Below, one piece after another: positions 28,801-40,800 of a DNA stretch of 64,000 nt. The DNA comes from Hanleya hanleyi. Its lineage: Eukaryota > Mollusca > Polyplacophora > Lepidopleurida > Hanleyidae. Where the stretch lies: NCBI GenBank assembly GCA_036873755.1, contig JAVTVY010017326.1:1-64000 (forward strand). Reading direction: 5' to 3'. A program made the translations under genes and the position numbers. The notes beneath the pieces were generated by a model. That model ran no database searches. It was not told where the DNA came from and was given only the letters and a program-made list of their open reading frames with translations. How positions within the stretch are numbered: the first letter of the stretch is position 1; each line of letters starts with the position of its first letter.

Positions 28801-31800
28801 TCCTTTGTTTATCAAACCTAAGTGAATGTGATATATTTAGTTGTCCAGGTTAAATCTCAGTCCATGAGCAAAATTCAAAGTTCACTGATCGCTTCATAAT
28901 TTCACCACAATTTTCTCCCAAGGAATGTAGGTCTCATAACCAGATCTCATAATCAGATTTTGTGAAAGCCCCGGCGACCATCTTGCATCAAAACATTGTA
29001 TTATCACTTGTTGGTCGATACTTGGAATATGTATTATGCGAGGCATGGCAAAAAAATTAATGGAACAGGGGGCGGGTGGGTCATACAATTGAGCAATCTC
29101 TGATTGCTTCCTTCCTGTGTTTCACTTGTTCATGGTATATCTTCACAGATGCATTTTATGATCAGTTACATACATTATGTGAAACCTGAAACATTTCCTT
29201 GACACAGGTGAGGAAACTAGGGGTTCCGTGTGCACCTAACTTCAATTTCTGTGAGTTTATGGTGAAGCCGACGCAGGTTCGAGACTGGAATATCCAGGGT
29301 CTGCCCAGCGACAGCTTCTCCACGGAGAATGGAGTTATTGTAACCACTGGCAACCGTTGGCCCCTCATGATTGATCCGCAGGGACAGGCCATCAAGTGGA
29401 TCAAGAATATGGAGTACTCAAAGGTATGATGTTCAGTGTTTAGCTGTTCCTGAATAATGTACATGGGATGGCGGGGGGGTGGGAAGACTATTCCGTTCTA
29501 TGGTATATGTGTGACGGGTGGTTACAGTCATTCAACATTAAGAAGATAGGATACATGAAATATGAGTGATTGTGGTCAGAAACAGTTATCTCCTCCCCCC
29601 TCCCACCCCATGTTCTTGAAACAGTCTTCAGTGACATGGCCAGAATTTAGAAAAGGGGGGTGTGAATTTTTTCAGCCAGATATGGTATTAACATCAACAA
29701 GCTTTCGATATCAAGAAATATTTGATCAAAGAGCTTTTATTGGGAGTATCTCATGAATTTCTTTATGATTTCTATCATTGTCACACCTATAGTTTGTTAA
29801 ATGTTTGTCAGTCTTCCATGGATATAGAATAGATACATATAAGATCTTTTCAGTATATTCCATGTTAATTTGTACCGTAAATAAACGGGATAAAGTAATG
29901 AGTTAAATCAGCACGAAACAATGTTGCCATATTATAACACGAAAACATTGACACCTTGGACTAAACAAATATATATACAATGTATGGTAGGTGAATGTGT
30001 TGTGTATTTTAGGACAGGATACACAAATATCCTGACTGCTAATGTTTTATGTTCTTATAATGTCAGACTCCAGATAAAGATTATTGTGTTGTTTTCTATA
30101 GGGTTTGAAGGTGATAGATCTCCAGCAGTCAGATTACATGAGGACCCTGGAGAGTGCCATACAGTTTGGTCTGCCTGTCCTCCTACAGAATGTTCAGGAG
30201 AAACTGGACCCCTCACTCGACCCCATCCTTAACAAGGCTATCATGAAAATTGGTCAGTTTTACAGTCTGTCCTATGTTCCTGGCCAACCATTGCAGCTTT
30301 TCACTCTCTGTTATCACACAGCGTTAAACCTTAATTCTCTCTCTTTCATTCTCTGTTATCACATGTTTCTGAAATTCCTGCATAGATATATTGTTAAGAT
30401 GTTTTTGTGTAATAAATTTTAAAGCTGAACTGCAAAGGGTTTTAGATTCTCCTTTACTTGTCTTATATAGGTTGAATAATGAAAGAAATACCACAATCAT
30501 GAGAGACTGGTGACCAGTTACCAGTGCACATCGTTCCAGGGTATCTGGGACGTCTGGTTAAACTCACAAATTGTGCTCTGACTTATAAGAGATTTATAGC
30601 TGGTATAGACATGATCTGCCTGGGAGACAAGGAGGGTAGATACTTAATGTAGGAAGCTATTATTGTCTGAGTCTTTGTGCAGTTGAAAAGACTCAAGTCT
30701 AGACACATTGTTGTCCCAGACTTGGCTATTGTATGCATTGTCTCATGATTCTTACATGGAGTATGAACCACAAGGAGGGGGGTATAACATTGATTATATT
30801 ACATGTATTAATGGAGTTCTGACTGAGGGAGTGTCGTTTGTTATTAATAGGGGGTATCTACATGATCCGTTTGGGAGACAAGGAGGTGGAGTATAACAAT
30901 GACTTCAGGTTCTACATCACTACCAAGCTGAGTAACCCTCATTACACACCTGAGATTGCCACCAAGGCCACTCTTGTCAACTTTGCTGTCAAGGAAGTCG
31001 GTAAGTCTGTCATTCTGGGCGAGAGAAGTACATAACATCTCATTGTACCACTTCAACCACTTACATTTCAATGGAATGGATTCTATGGGCTGTTCTGCTC
31101 ATATCGACAAAATACCTACATCTGGAGTGATCTATTCTGTGTTAACATTGTGAGGAAGACTACTGAGTTAAGTGCATAAAAATGTTGTAACGATGGGGAT
31201 TGGGATCAAAGCAAATGTTCATCTGTGAAGAGTTGTTAATACAGAGTATATGATTGTAGCTTTGGAGGCCTAGTTACTAGGTATAGTGGTTAATTCTGAG
31301 TATATGATTGTAGGTTTGGAGGCCCAGTTACTGGGTATAGTGGTTAATACTGAGTATATGATTGTAGCTTTGGAGGCCCAGTTACTACGTATAGTTGTTA
31401 ATACTAGGTTTGAACCGTCGTGATATGACTGAAACAGTGTTGAAAACGACGTTAAATCCTACTCACTCACTTGTAGGTTTGAAGACCCAGTTACTAGGTA
31501 TAGTGGTTAATACAGAGTATATGATTGTAGGTTTGGAGGCCCAGTTACTAGGTATAGTGGCTAATACAGAGTATATGATTGTAGGTTTGGAGGCCCAGTT
31601 ACTACGTATAGTTGTTAATACAGAGTATATGATTGTAGGTTTGGAGGCCCAGTTACTAGGTATAGTGGTTAATACAGAGTATATGATTGTAGGTTTGGAG
31701 GCCCAGTTACTAGGTATAGTGGTTAATACTGAGTATATGATTGTAGGTTTGGAGGCCTAGTTACTAGGTATAGTGATTAATTCTGAGTATATGATTGTAG

Positions 31801-34800
31801 GTTTGGAGGCCCAGTTACTAGGTATAGTGGTTAATACAGAGTATATGATTGTAGGTTTGGAGGCCCAGTTACTAGGTATAGTGGTTAATACTGAGTATAT
31901 GATTGTAGGTTTGGAGGCCTAGTTACTAGGTATAGTGGTTAATTCTGAGTATATGATTGTAGGTTTGGAGGCCCAGTTACTAGGTATAGTGGTTAATACA
32001 GAGTATATGATTGTAGGTTTGGAGGCCCAGTTACTAGGTATAGTGGTTAATACTGAGTATATGATTGTAGGTTTGGAGGCCCAGTTACTAGGTATAGTGA
32101 TTAATTCTGAGTATATGATTGTAGGTTTGGAGGCCCAGTTACTAGGTATAGTGGTTAATACAGAGTATATGATTGTAGGTTTGGAGGCCCAGTTACTAGG
32201 TATAGGGGTTAATACTGAGTATATGATTGTAGGTTTGGAGACCCAGTTACTGGGTGTAGTTGTTAATACAGAGTATATGATTGTAGGTATTTGGAGACCC
32301 AGTTACTGGGTGTAGTTGTTAATACTGAGTATATGATTGTAGGTTTGGAGACCCAGTTACTGGGTATAGTGGTTAATACAGAGTATATGATTGTAGGTTT
32401 GAAGACCCAGTTACTAGGTATAGTGGTTAATACTGAGTATATGATTGTAGGTTTGGAGGCCCAGTTACTTTGTATAGTGGTTAATACTGAGTATATTATT
32501 GTAAGTTTGGAGGTTCAGTTACTGGGTATAGTGGTTAATACTGAGCATATGATTGTAGGTTTGGAGGCCTGGTTACTAGGTATAGTCGTTAATACTGAGT
32601 ATATGATTGTAGGTTTGGAGGTCCAGTTACTAGGTATAGTGGTTAATACTGAGTATATGATTGTAAGTTTGGGGGCCCAGTTACTAGATATAGTGGTTAA
32701 TACTGAGTATATGATTGTAGGTTTGGAGGCCCAGTTACTAGGTATAGTGGTTAATACTGAGTATATGATTGTAGGTTTGGAGGCCCAGTTACTGGGTATA
32801 GTGGTTGATACAGAGTATATTACTGTAGGTTTGGAGACCCAGTTACTAGGTATAGTGGTTAATACTGAGTATATGATTGTAGGTTTGGAGGCTCAGTTAC
32901 TGGGTATAGTGGTTAATACCCCCCGACACGTAGTGTAGGGGGCGTATACTGGTTTCAGCTTGTCCGTCCGTCTGTCCGTCCGTCCGTCCGTCCGTCCGTC
33001 CGTCCGTCCGTCCGTCCTTCCGTCCGTCCGTCCGTAACATTTCGTTTCCGGAGCATAACTTGACAACCGCCAGTTGGATTCCTCTCAAATTTGGTATGCA
33101 GCTACCATACCATGAGACCTTGCTTGGGATTGCGTTTGGCGCATGTGCGTCTACAGGTGGCGCCACCTAGGGTCATTCCGTAACATTTCGTTTCCGGAGC
33201 ATAACTTGACAACCGCTACTTGGATTCCTCTCAAATTTGGTATGTAGCTACCTTACCATGAGACCTCGCTTGGGATTGCGTTTGGCGCATGTGCGTCTAC
33301 AGGTGGCGCCACCTATGGTCAAAAGTTTCTCATGTCAGTCCGTAACATTTCGTTTCCGGAGCATAACTTGACAACCGCTACTTGGATTCCTTTCAAATTT
33401 GGTATGCAGCTGCCATACCATGAGACCTCGCTTGGGATTGCGTTTGGCGCATGTGCGTCTACAGGTGGCGCCACCTAGGGTCAAAAGTTTCTCAAGTCAG
33501 TTCGTAACATTTCGTTTCCGGAGCATAACTTAACAACCGCTACTTGGATTCCTCTCAAATTTGGTATGTAGCTACCTTACCATGAGACCTCGCTTGGGAT
33601 TGCGTTTGGCGCATGTGCATCTACAGGTGGCGCCACCTAGGGTCAAAACTTTTTCTTGTCGGTCCGTAACATTTCGTTTCCGGAGCATAACTTGACAACA
33701 GCTAATTGGATTCCTCTCAGATTTGGTATGTAGCTACCTTACCATGAGACCTCGCTTGGGATTGCATTTGGCGCATGTGCTTCTACAGGTGGCGCCACCT
33801 ATGGGCAGAATTTTCTCAGTTGGTCCGTAACATTCCATTTCTGGAGCATAACTTGACAACGGCTACTTGGATTCCTTTCAAATTTGGTATGCAGCTGCCA
33901 TACCATGAGACTTCGCTTGGGATTGCGTTTGGCGCATGTGCGTCTACAGGTGGCGCCACCTAGGGTCAAAAGTTTCTCAAGTCAGTTCGTAACATTTCGT
34001 TTCCGGAGCATAACTTAACAACCGCTACTTGGATTCCTCTCAAATTTGGTATGTAGCTACCTTACCATGAGACCTCGCTTGGGATTGCGTTTGGCGCATG
34101 TGCATCTACAGGTGGCGCCACCTAGGGTCAAAACTTTTTCTTGTCGGTCCGTAACATTTCGTTTCCGGAGCATAACTTGACAACAGCTAATTGGATTCCT
34201 CTCAGATTTGGTATGTAGCTACCTTACCATGAGACCTCGCTTGGGATTGCGTTTGGCGCATGTGCGTCTACAGGTGGCGCCACCTATGGGCAGAATTTTC
34301 TCAGTTGGTCCGTAACATTCCATTTCTGGAGCATAACTTGACAACGGCTGATTAGATTCTTCTCAAATTTTGTATGTAGCTGCCATACCATGAGATCTAG
34401 CTCAGGATGTTGCATATGCGTCTACAGTAGTAAGTTTAATATTTCACTTCCCATTTACTTCCTTTTCCTCTTCAATGTGGTTATCCAGATGACAGTAATT
34501 CGCCTATCTGTTGCAACAGCCCATTTCAAGTCTACACGGTTCTAGTGGTAACAACAGTTAGGTAAAACACAATATGCCTGCATAACCCCATTCTCAACAA
34601 TCATTATTAACATCAATTTTCTGAACAATCCATTAAACTCATCTGAGTATCGTCACGACACATGCATAGACAATCCGTTAACCGCACTCCAACCGAGCGA
34701 GGTCTCATTGTCAACTAGTTACATACTGTGCCGCCACTCATAACATGTATACTTATATTCCTCTACAAATACTCGTCAATTTCTATCAAATGTGCATCCG

Positions 34801-37800
34801 GGGGGTATCTTGTAAGCATGCTTACTGATGATTTCCACTGCCACAATCCCATTCAGCTTACTTGTGAAACGTTAACCACCCCCATGTATCTATGCCCTTA
34901 CGGGGGGTATCTTGTAAGCAGACTTACTGATCATTTTGATCAAATGTGTGCATCCCTCAGACTATGCTCTAGTTGCAGGTTTGGGGACCCAGTTACTGGG
35001 TGTAGTTGTTAATACAGAGTATATGATTGTAGGTATTTGGAGACCCAGTTATTGGGTATAGTGGTTAATACTGAGTATATGATTGTAGCTTTGGAGACCC
35101 AGTTACTAGGTATAGTGGTTAATACTGAGTATATGATTGTAGCTTTGGAGGCCCAGTTACTGGGTATGGTGGTTAATACTGAGTATATGATTGTAGGTAT
35201 TTGGAGACCCAGTTACTAGGTATAGTGGTTAATACAGAGTATATGATTGTAGGTTTGAAGACCCAGTTACTAGGTATAGTGGTTAATACTGAGTATATTA
35301 CTGTAGGTTTGGAGGCCCAGTTACTGGGTATGGTGGTTAATATTGAGTATATGATTGTAGCTTTGGAGGCCCAGTTACTAGATATAGTTGTTAATACTGA
35401 GTATATGATTGTAGGTTTGGAGGCCCAGTTACTAGGTATAGTGGTTAATACTGAGTATATGAGTATATGATTGTAGGTTTGGAGGCCGAGTTACTGGGTA
35501 TAGTGATTGATACAGAGTATATTACTCTAGGTTTGGAGACCCAGTTACTAGGTATAGTGGTTAATTCTGAGTGTATGATTGTAGGTTTGGAGGCCCAGTT
35601 ACTGGGTATAGTGGTTAATACTGAGTATATTATTGCAAGTTTGGAGGTTCTGTTACTGGGTATAGTGGTTAATACTGAGTATATGATTGTAGTTTTGAAG
35701 GCCCAGTGACTGGGTATAGTGGTTAATACTGAGTATATTATTGTAAGTTTGGAGGTTCAGTTTCTGGGTATAGTGTTTAATACTGAGTATATGATTGTAG
35801 GTTTGGAGGTTCAGTTACTGGGTATAGTGGTTAATACTGAGTACATTATTGCAGGTTTGGGGACCCAATTACTGGGTGTAGTTGTTAATACAGAGTATAT
35901 GATTGTAGGTATTTGGAGACCCAGTTACTGGGTATAGTGGTTAATACTGAGAATATGATTGTAGCTTTGGAGACCCAGTTACTAGGTATAGTGGTTAATG
36001 CTGAGTATATGCAGGGATTCATAGAAGTCCAAATTTTTTACAGTCAAATTGAGTTAAAATAAAATTTATCGGCATTTTTTCACCTAAAATTGAGTATATA
36101 AATTTTTTACAAACCAGGGTCATTTTTTCCCCCTGAAGTTGAGTATATATTTTTTTCACAAACCAGGGTAAATGTTATCATCTTTGAACCTTGTCTACTG
36201 TTACCAATTCATGTATTTTTAACCTTTTGTGTAATTAAAATCATTTTGTGTTGTTGATTGCTTTTACTCATTTTCCATCATTATGTTGTCAGCAAGAAAT
36301 GATGAAAAACAAAATCATACTGGTTTATAAAATAGTTACACTATGATTGTATTGGATTCCACAAATAATAGGAAACTTGATGATGATATTGTTTTCATAG
36401 AATATTGTTAACAAAAAAACGAAACACTTCAAAAACGCTTGCAAATCGACCGTCTATGTCGCGGCAGGAAGAGTTCACTCCCTTGTCATGTGCTCAAAAC
36501 GCACGCTGTACGGTCGTGTCAACTTAAGTTTGATCAAACCAAAGTGAAAAAACTATTTTCTCAAGACAGACCACACAGAATACACGAAGAAATACTTACG
36601 ATTGGCATTCTACGAAAACAACGTGTGTTTATTCAGTTTCGTTTGTATCTCCCTGCGTTGGAACTTGGAAGGAACGAAAACGAAACCAAACAAAAATGGC
36701 GACTCGTCGATTGTTCGAGTGAAATTACGGTTAGTAAGTATTCGGAATTCTTTCACGGAAATATACGTCGATGTAACTAAAATTACCTCGGATAAACCAG
36801 TCTCAAATGAATATATCCCGTTAACAGACTAAGTCGCCCGAGGTAAATTCAGAGCAGTTGACGGTGTTTACATTTGACGTTGTTGTTGCTGCCGACAGAT
36901 TCACATGTGCTTCCACGACCATGAGACGATTTCCCGACAACCGGGTATTGAAATTTCGAATTTACGAAGCTTGAAAATTCAGTTTCCGAAGCTTGAAAAT
37001 TCAGTTCCCAACACACAAATTGAGTATAAATATTTTTTGGAAAACTGTTGATTTTTTACTAAAAAAATTGAGTTTTGAACTGAAAAATTGAGTTTTAAAA
37101 CTCAATCTACGAACCGAAATTCGGTACGTAAAACTGACGTGTATGAATCCCTGATATGATTGTAGGTTTGGAGGCCCAGTTACTAGGTATAGTGGTTAAT
37201 ACAGAGTATATGATTGTAGGTATTTGGAGACCCAGTTACTGGGTGTAGTTGTTAATACTGAGTATATGATTGTAGGTTTGGAGGCCCAGTTACTAGGTAT
37301 AGTGGTTAATACAGAGTATATGATTGTAGGTTTGGAGACCCAGTTACTGGGTGTAGTTTTTAATACAGAGTATATGATAGTAGGTATTTGGGGACCCAGT
37401 TACTGGGTGTAGTTGTTAATACTGAGTATATGATTGTAGGTTTGGAGACCCAGTTACTGGGTGTAGTTGTTAATACAGAGTATATGATTGTAGGTATTTG
37501 GGGACCCAGTTACTGGGTGTAGTTGTTAATACTGAGTATATGATTGTAGGTTTGGAGACCCAGTTACTGGGTGTAGTTGTTAATACAGAGTACATGATTG
37601 TAGGTATTTGGGGACCCAGTTACTGGGTGTAGTTGTTAATACTGAGTATATGATTGTAGGTTTGGAGACCCAGTTACTGGGTGTAGTTGTTAATACAGAG
37701 TATATGATTGTAGGTATTTGGGGACCCAGTTACTGGGTATAGTGGTTAATACTGAGTATATGATTGTATGGTTGGAGGCCCAGTTACTATGTATAGTGGT

Positions 37801-40800
37801 TAATACTGAGTATATGATTGTAGGTTTGGAGACCCAGTTGCTAGGTATAGTGGTTAATACTGAGTATATGATTGTAGGTTTGGAGGCCCAGTTACTAGGT
37901 ATAGTGTTTAATACAGAGTATATGATTATAGGTTTGGAGGCCCAGTTACTGGGTATAGCGGTTAATACAGAGTATATTACTGTAGGTTTGGAGACCCAGT
38001 TACTAGGTATAGTGGTTAATACTGAGTATATGATTGTAGGTTTGGAGGCCCAGTTACTTTGTATAGTGGTTAATACTGAGTATATTATTGTAAGTTTGGA
38101 GGTTCAGTTACTGGGTATAGTGGTTAATACTGAGTATATGATTGTAGGTTTGGAGGCCTGGTTACTAGGTATAGTCGTTAATACCGAGTATATGATTGTA
38201 GGTTTGGAGGTCCAGTTACTAGGTATAGTGGTTAATACTGAGTATATGATTGTAAGTTTGGGGGCCCAGTTACTAGATATAGTGGTTAATACTGAGTATA
38301 TGATTGTAGGTTTGGAGGCCCAGTTACTAGGTATAGTGGTTAATACTGTGTATGTGATTGTAGATATTTGGAGACCCAGTTACTGGGGATAGTGGTTAAT
38401 ACTGAGTATATGATTGTAGCTTTGGAGACCCAGTTACTAGGTATAGTGGTTAATACTGAGTATATGATTGTAGCTTTGGAGGCCCAGTTACTGGGTATGG
38501 TGGTTAATACTGAGTATATGATTGTAGGTATTTGGAGACCCAGTTACTAGGTATAGTGGTTAATACAGAGTATATGATTGTAGGTTTGAAGACCCAGTTA
38601 CTAGGTATAGTGGTTAATACTGAGTATATTACTGTAGGTTTGGAGGCCCAGTTACTGGGTATGGTGGTTAATACTGAGTGTATGATTGTAGCTTTGGAGG
38701 CCCAGTTACTGGCTGTAGTGGTTAATACAGAGTATATGATTGTAGGTATTTGGAGACCCAGTTACTAGGTATAGTGGTTAATACAGAGTATATGATTGTA
38801 GGTTTGAAGACCCAGTTACTAGGTATAGTGGTTAATACTGAGTATATTACTGTGGGTTTGGAGGCCCAGTTACTGGGTATGGTGGTTAATACTGAGTACA
38901 TTATTGCAGGTTTGGGGACCCAGTTACTGGGTGTACTTGTTAATACAGAGTATATGATTGTAGGTTTGGAGACCCAGTTACTGGGTATAGTGGTTAATAC
39001 TGAGTATATGATTGTAGGTTTGGAGACCCAGTTACTAGGTATAGTGGTTAATACTGAGTTTATGATTGTAGGTTTGAGGGCCCAGTTACTGGGTATAGTG
39101 GTTAATACTGAGTATATTATTGTAAGTTTGGAGGTTCAGTTACTGGTATAGTGGTTAATACTGAGTATATGATTGTAGGTTTGGAGGCCCAGTTACTAGG
39201 TATAGTGGTTAATACTGAATATATGATTGTAGGTTTGGAGGCCCAGTTACTGGGTATAGTGGTTAATACTGAGTACATTATTGCAGGTTTGTGAACCCAG
39301 TTACTGGGTGTACTTGTTAATACAGAGTATATGATTGTAGGTTTGGAGACCCAGTTACTGGGTATAGTGGTTAATACTGAGTATATGATTATCGGTTTGG
39401 AGACCCAGTTACTAGGTATAGTGGTTAATACTGAATATATGATTGTAGGTTTGGAGGCCCAGTTACTGGGTATAGTGGTTAATACTGAGTACATTATTGC
39501 AGGTTTGGGGGCCCAGTTACTGGGTGTACTTGTTAATACAGAGTATATGATTGTAGGTTTGGAGACCCAGTTACTGGGTATAGTGGTTAATACTGAGTAT
39601 ATGATTATAGGTTTGGAGACCCAGTTACTGGGTATAGTGGTTAATACTGAGTATATTATTGCAGGTTTGGGACCCAGTTACTGGGTAGTGGTTAATACTG
39701 AATATATGATTGTAGGTTTGGAGGCCCAGTTACTGGGTATAGTGGTTAATACTGAGTATATTATTGCAGGTTTGGAGGTACAGTTACTGGGTATAGTGGT
39801 TAATACTGAGTATATGATTGTAGGTTTGTAGGCCTAGTTACTGGGTATAGTGATTAATACTGAGTATATTATTGCAGGTTTGGAGGCCCAGTTACTAGGA
39901 ATAGTTGTGAGGAAGGAGAGACCAGAGCTGGAAGAACAGAAGGATAGTCTGGTAAAGAGTATCGCGGCAGGCAAGAAAAAACTTGTCGAATGTGAGGATG
40001 AGATTCTGAGGTAAGTATAGTTCACACCAGCATAAATGATACTTTGGTGACATATGTTAACAACATCAATGTGAATCACAGGTGATTACAGAAGTCTAAT
40101 TCATGAGTGGGTGTCATTAAAAAGGGACCAGTTTCAAGTTGACCGGCCGATTTAAAAGGAAATGAAAAACTTCATGATCGGTCAGAAATACGGCAATGTA
40201 GGATTTTCAAGCAATTGCGGATTTTATAAGAAGGCCCATTGAAAATGAGATGATAAATGCATGTTGTTGGGTTCATAAACATCATCCCGGCCTGAAAACA
40301 ACAGGATGTCTCTTATCACTTTTGAGTTCGAGTTGCATTGAAGTGGACAGATATAGTGCGAATCCCAGCTTTGCTATAATTGAAGTTAATCCGTAGACAA
40401 AACTATCTTGCCCTGATAGCAGCGGGCGGTGCACTGACATGTTACTGATCACATGAGTTCTTGTTCATTATTCGGGTTGCACTGCTATCTCTTTAACCTA
40501 GGAAATTTATTTGATGAATGATAACACGACTATTTTCGATCGGAACTTGTCAAAATTATCATTAATGTAAACTTAAAGGTCCAGGTTTCTTGGAAGTAGG
40601 CCGATAATTTGGTCCATATCCATCATATTTACTCCAGTTGTCAAGTTACACCCCTCCCCTCCCCTCCCTCCCCCCCATGTTAAAGAGATAGGAAAGAGAG
40701 AGGTTGAATGAACTGCTATCTTAATGCACCTGTCAAAGGATTAACTTGAATTTTGTACAAGTCGAGAATTGTTGTCAATTCTAGGTTGCTGAATGAGACG

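Noticed and set aside
36439..36780. 113-residue frame as a transposase
   Set aside because: No catalytic motif or zinc finger of hAT proteins is visible; length is far too short.
31395..39831. Long open frames reading [18 protein letters not shown] repeats as a repeat protein gene
   Set aside because: They come from a 54-bp repeat copied from a dynein exon; no start or promoter context, and 56-bp units break the frame repeatedly.
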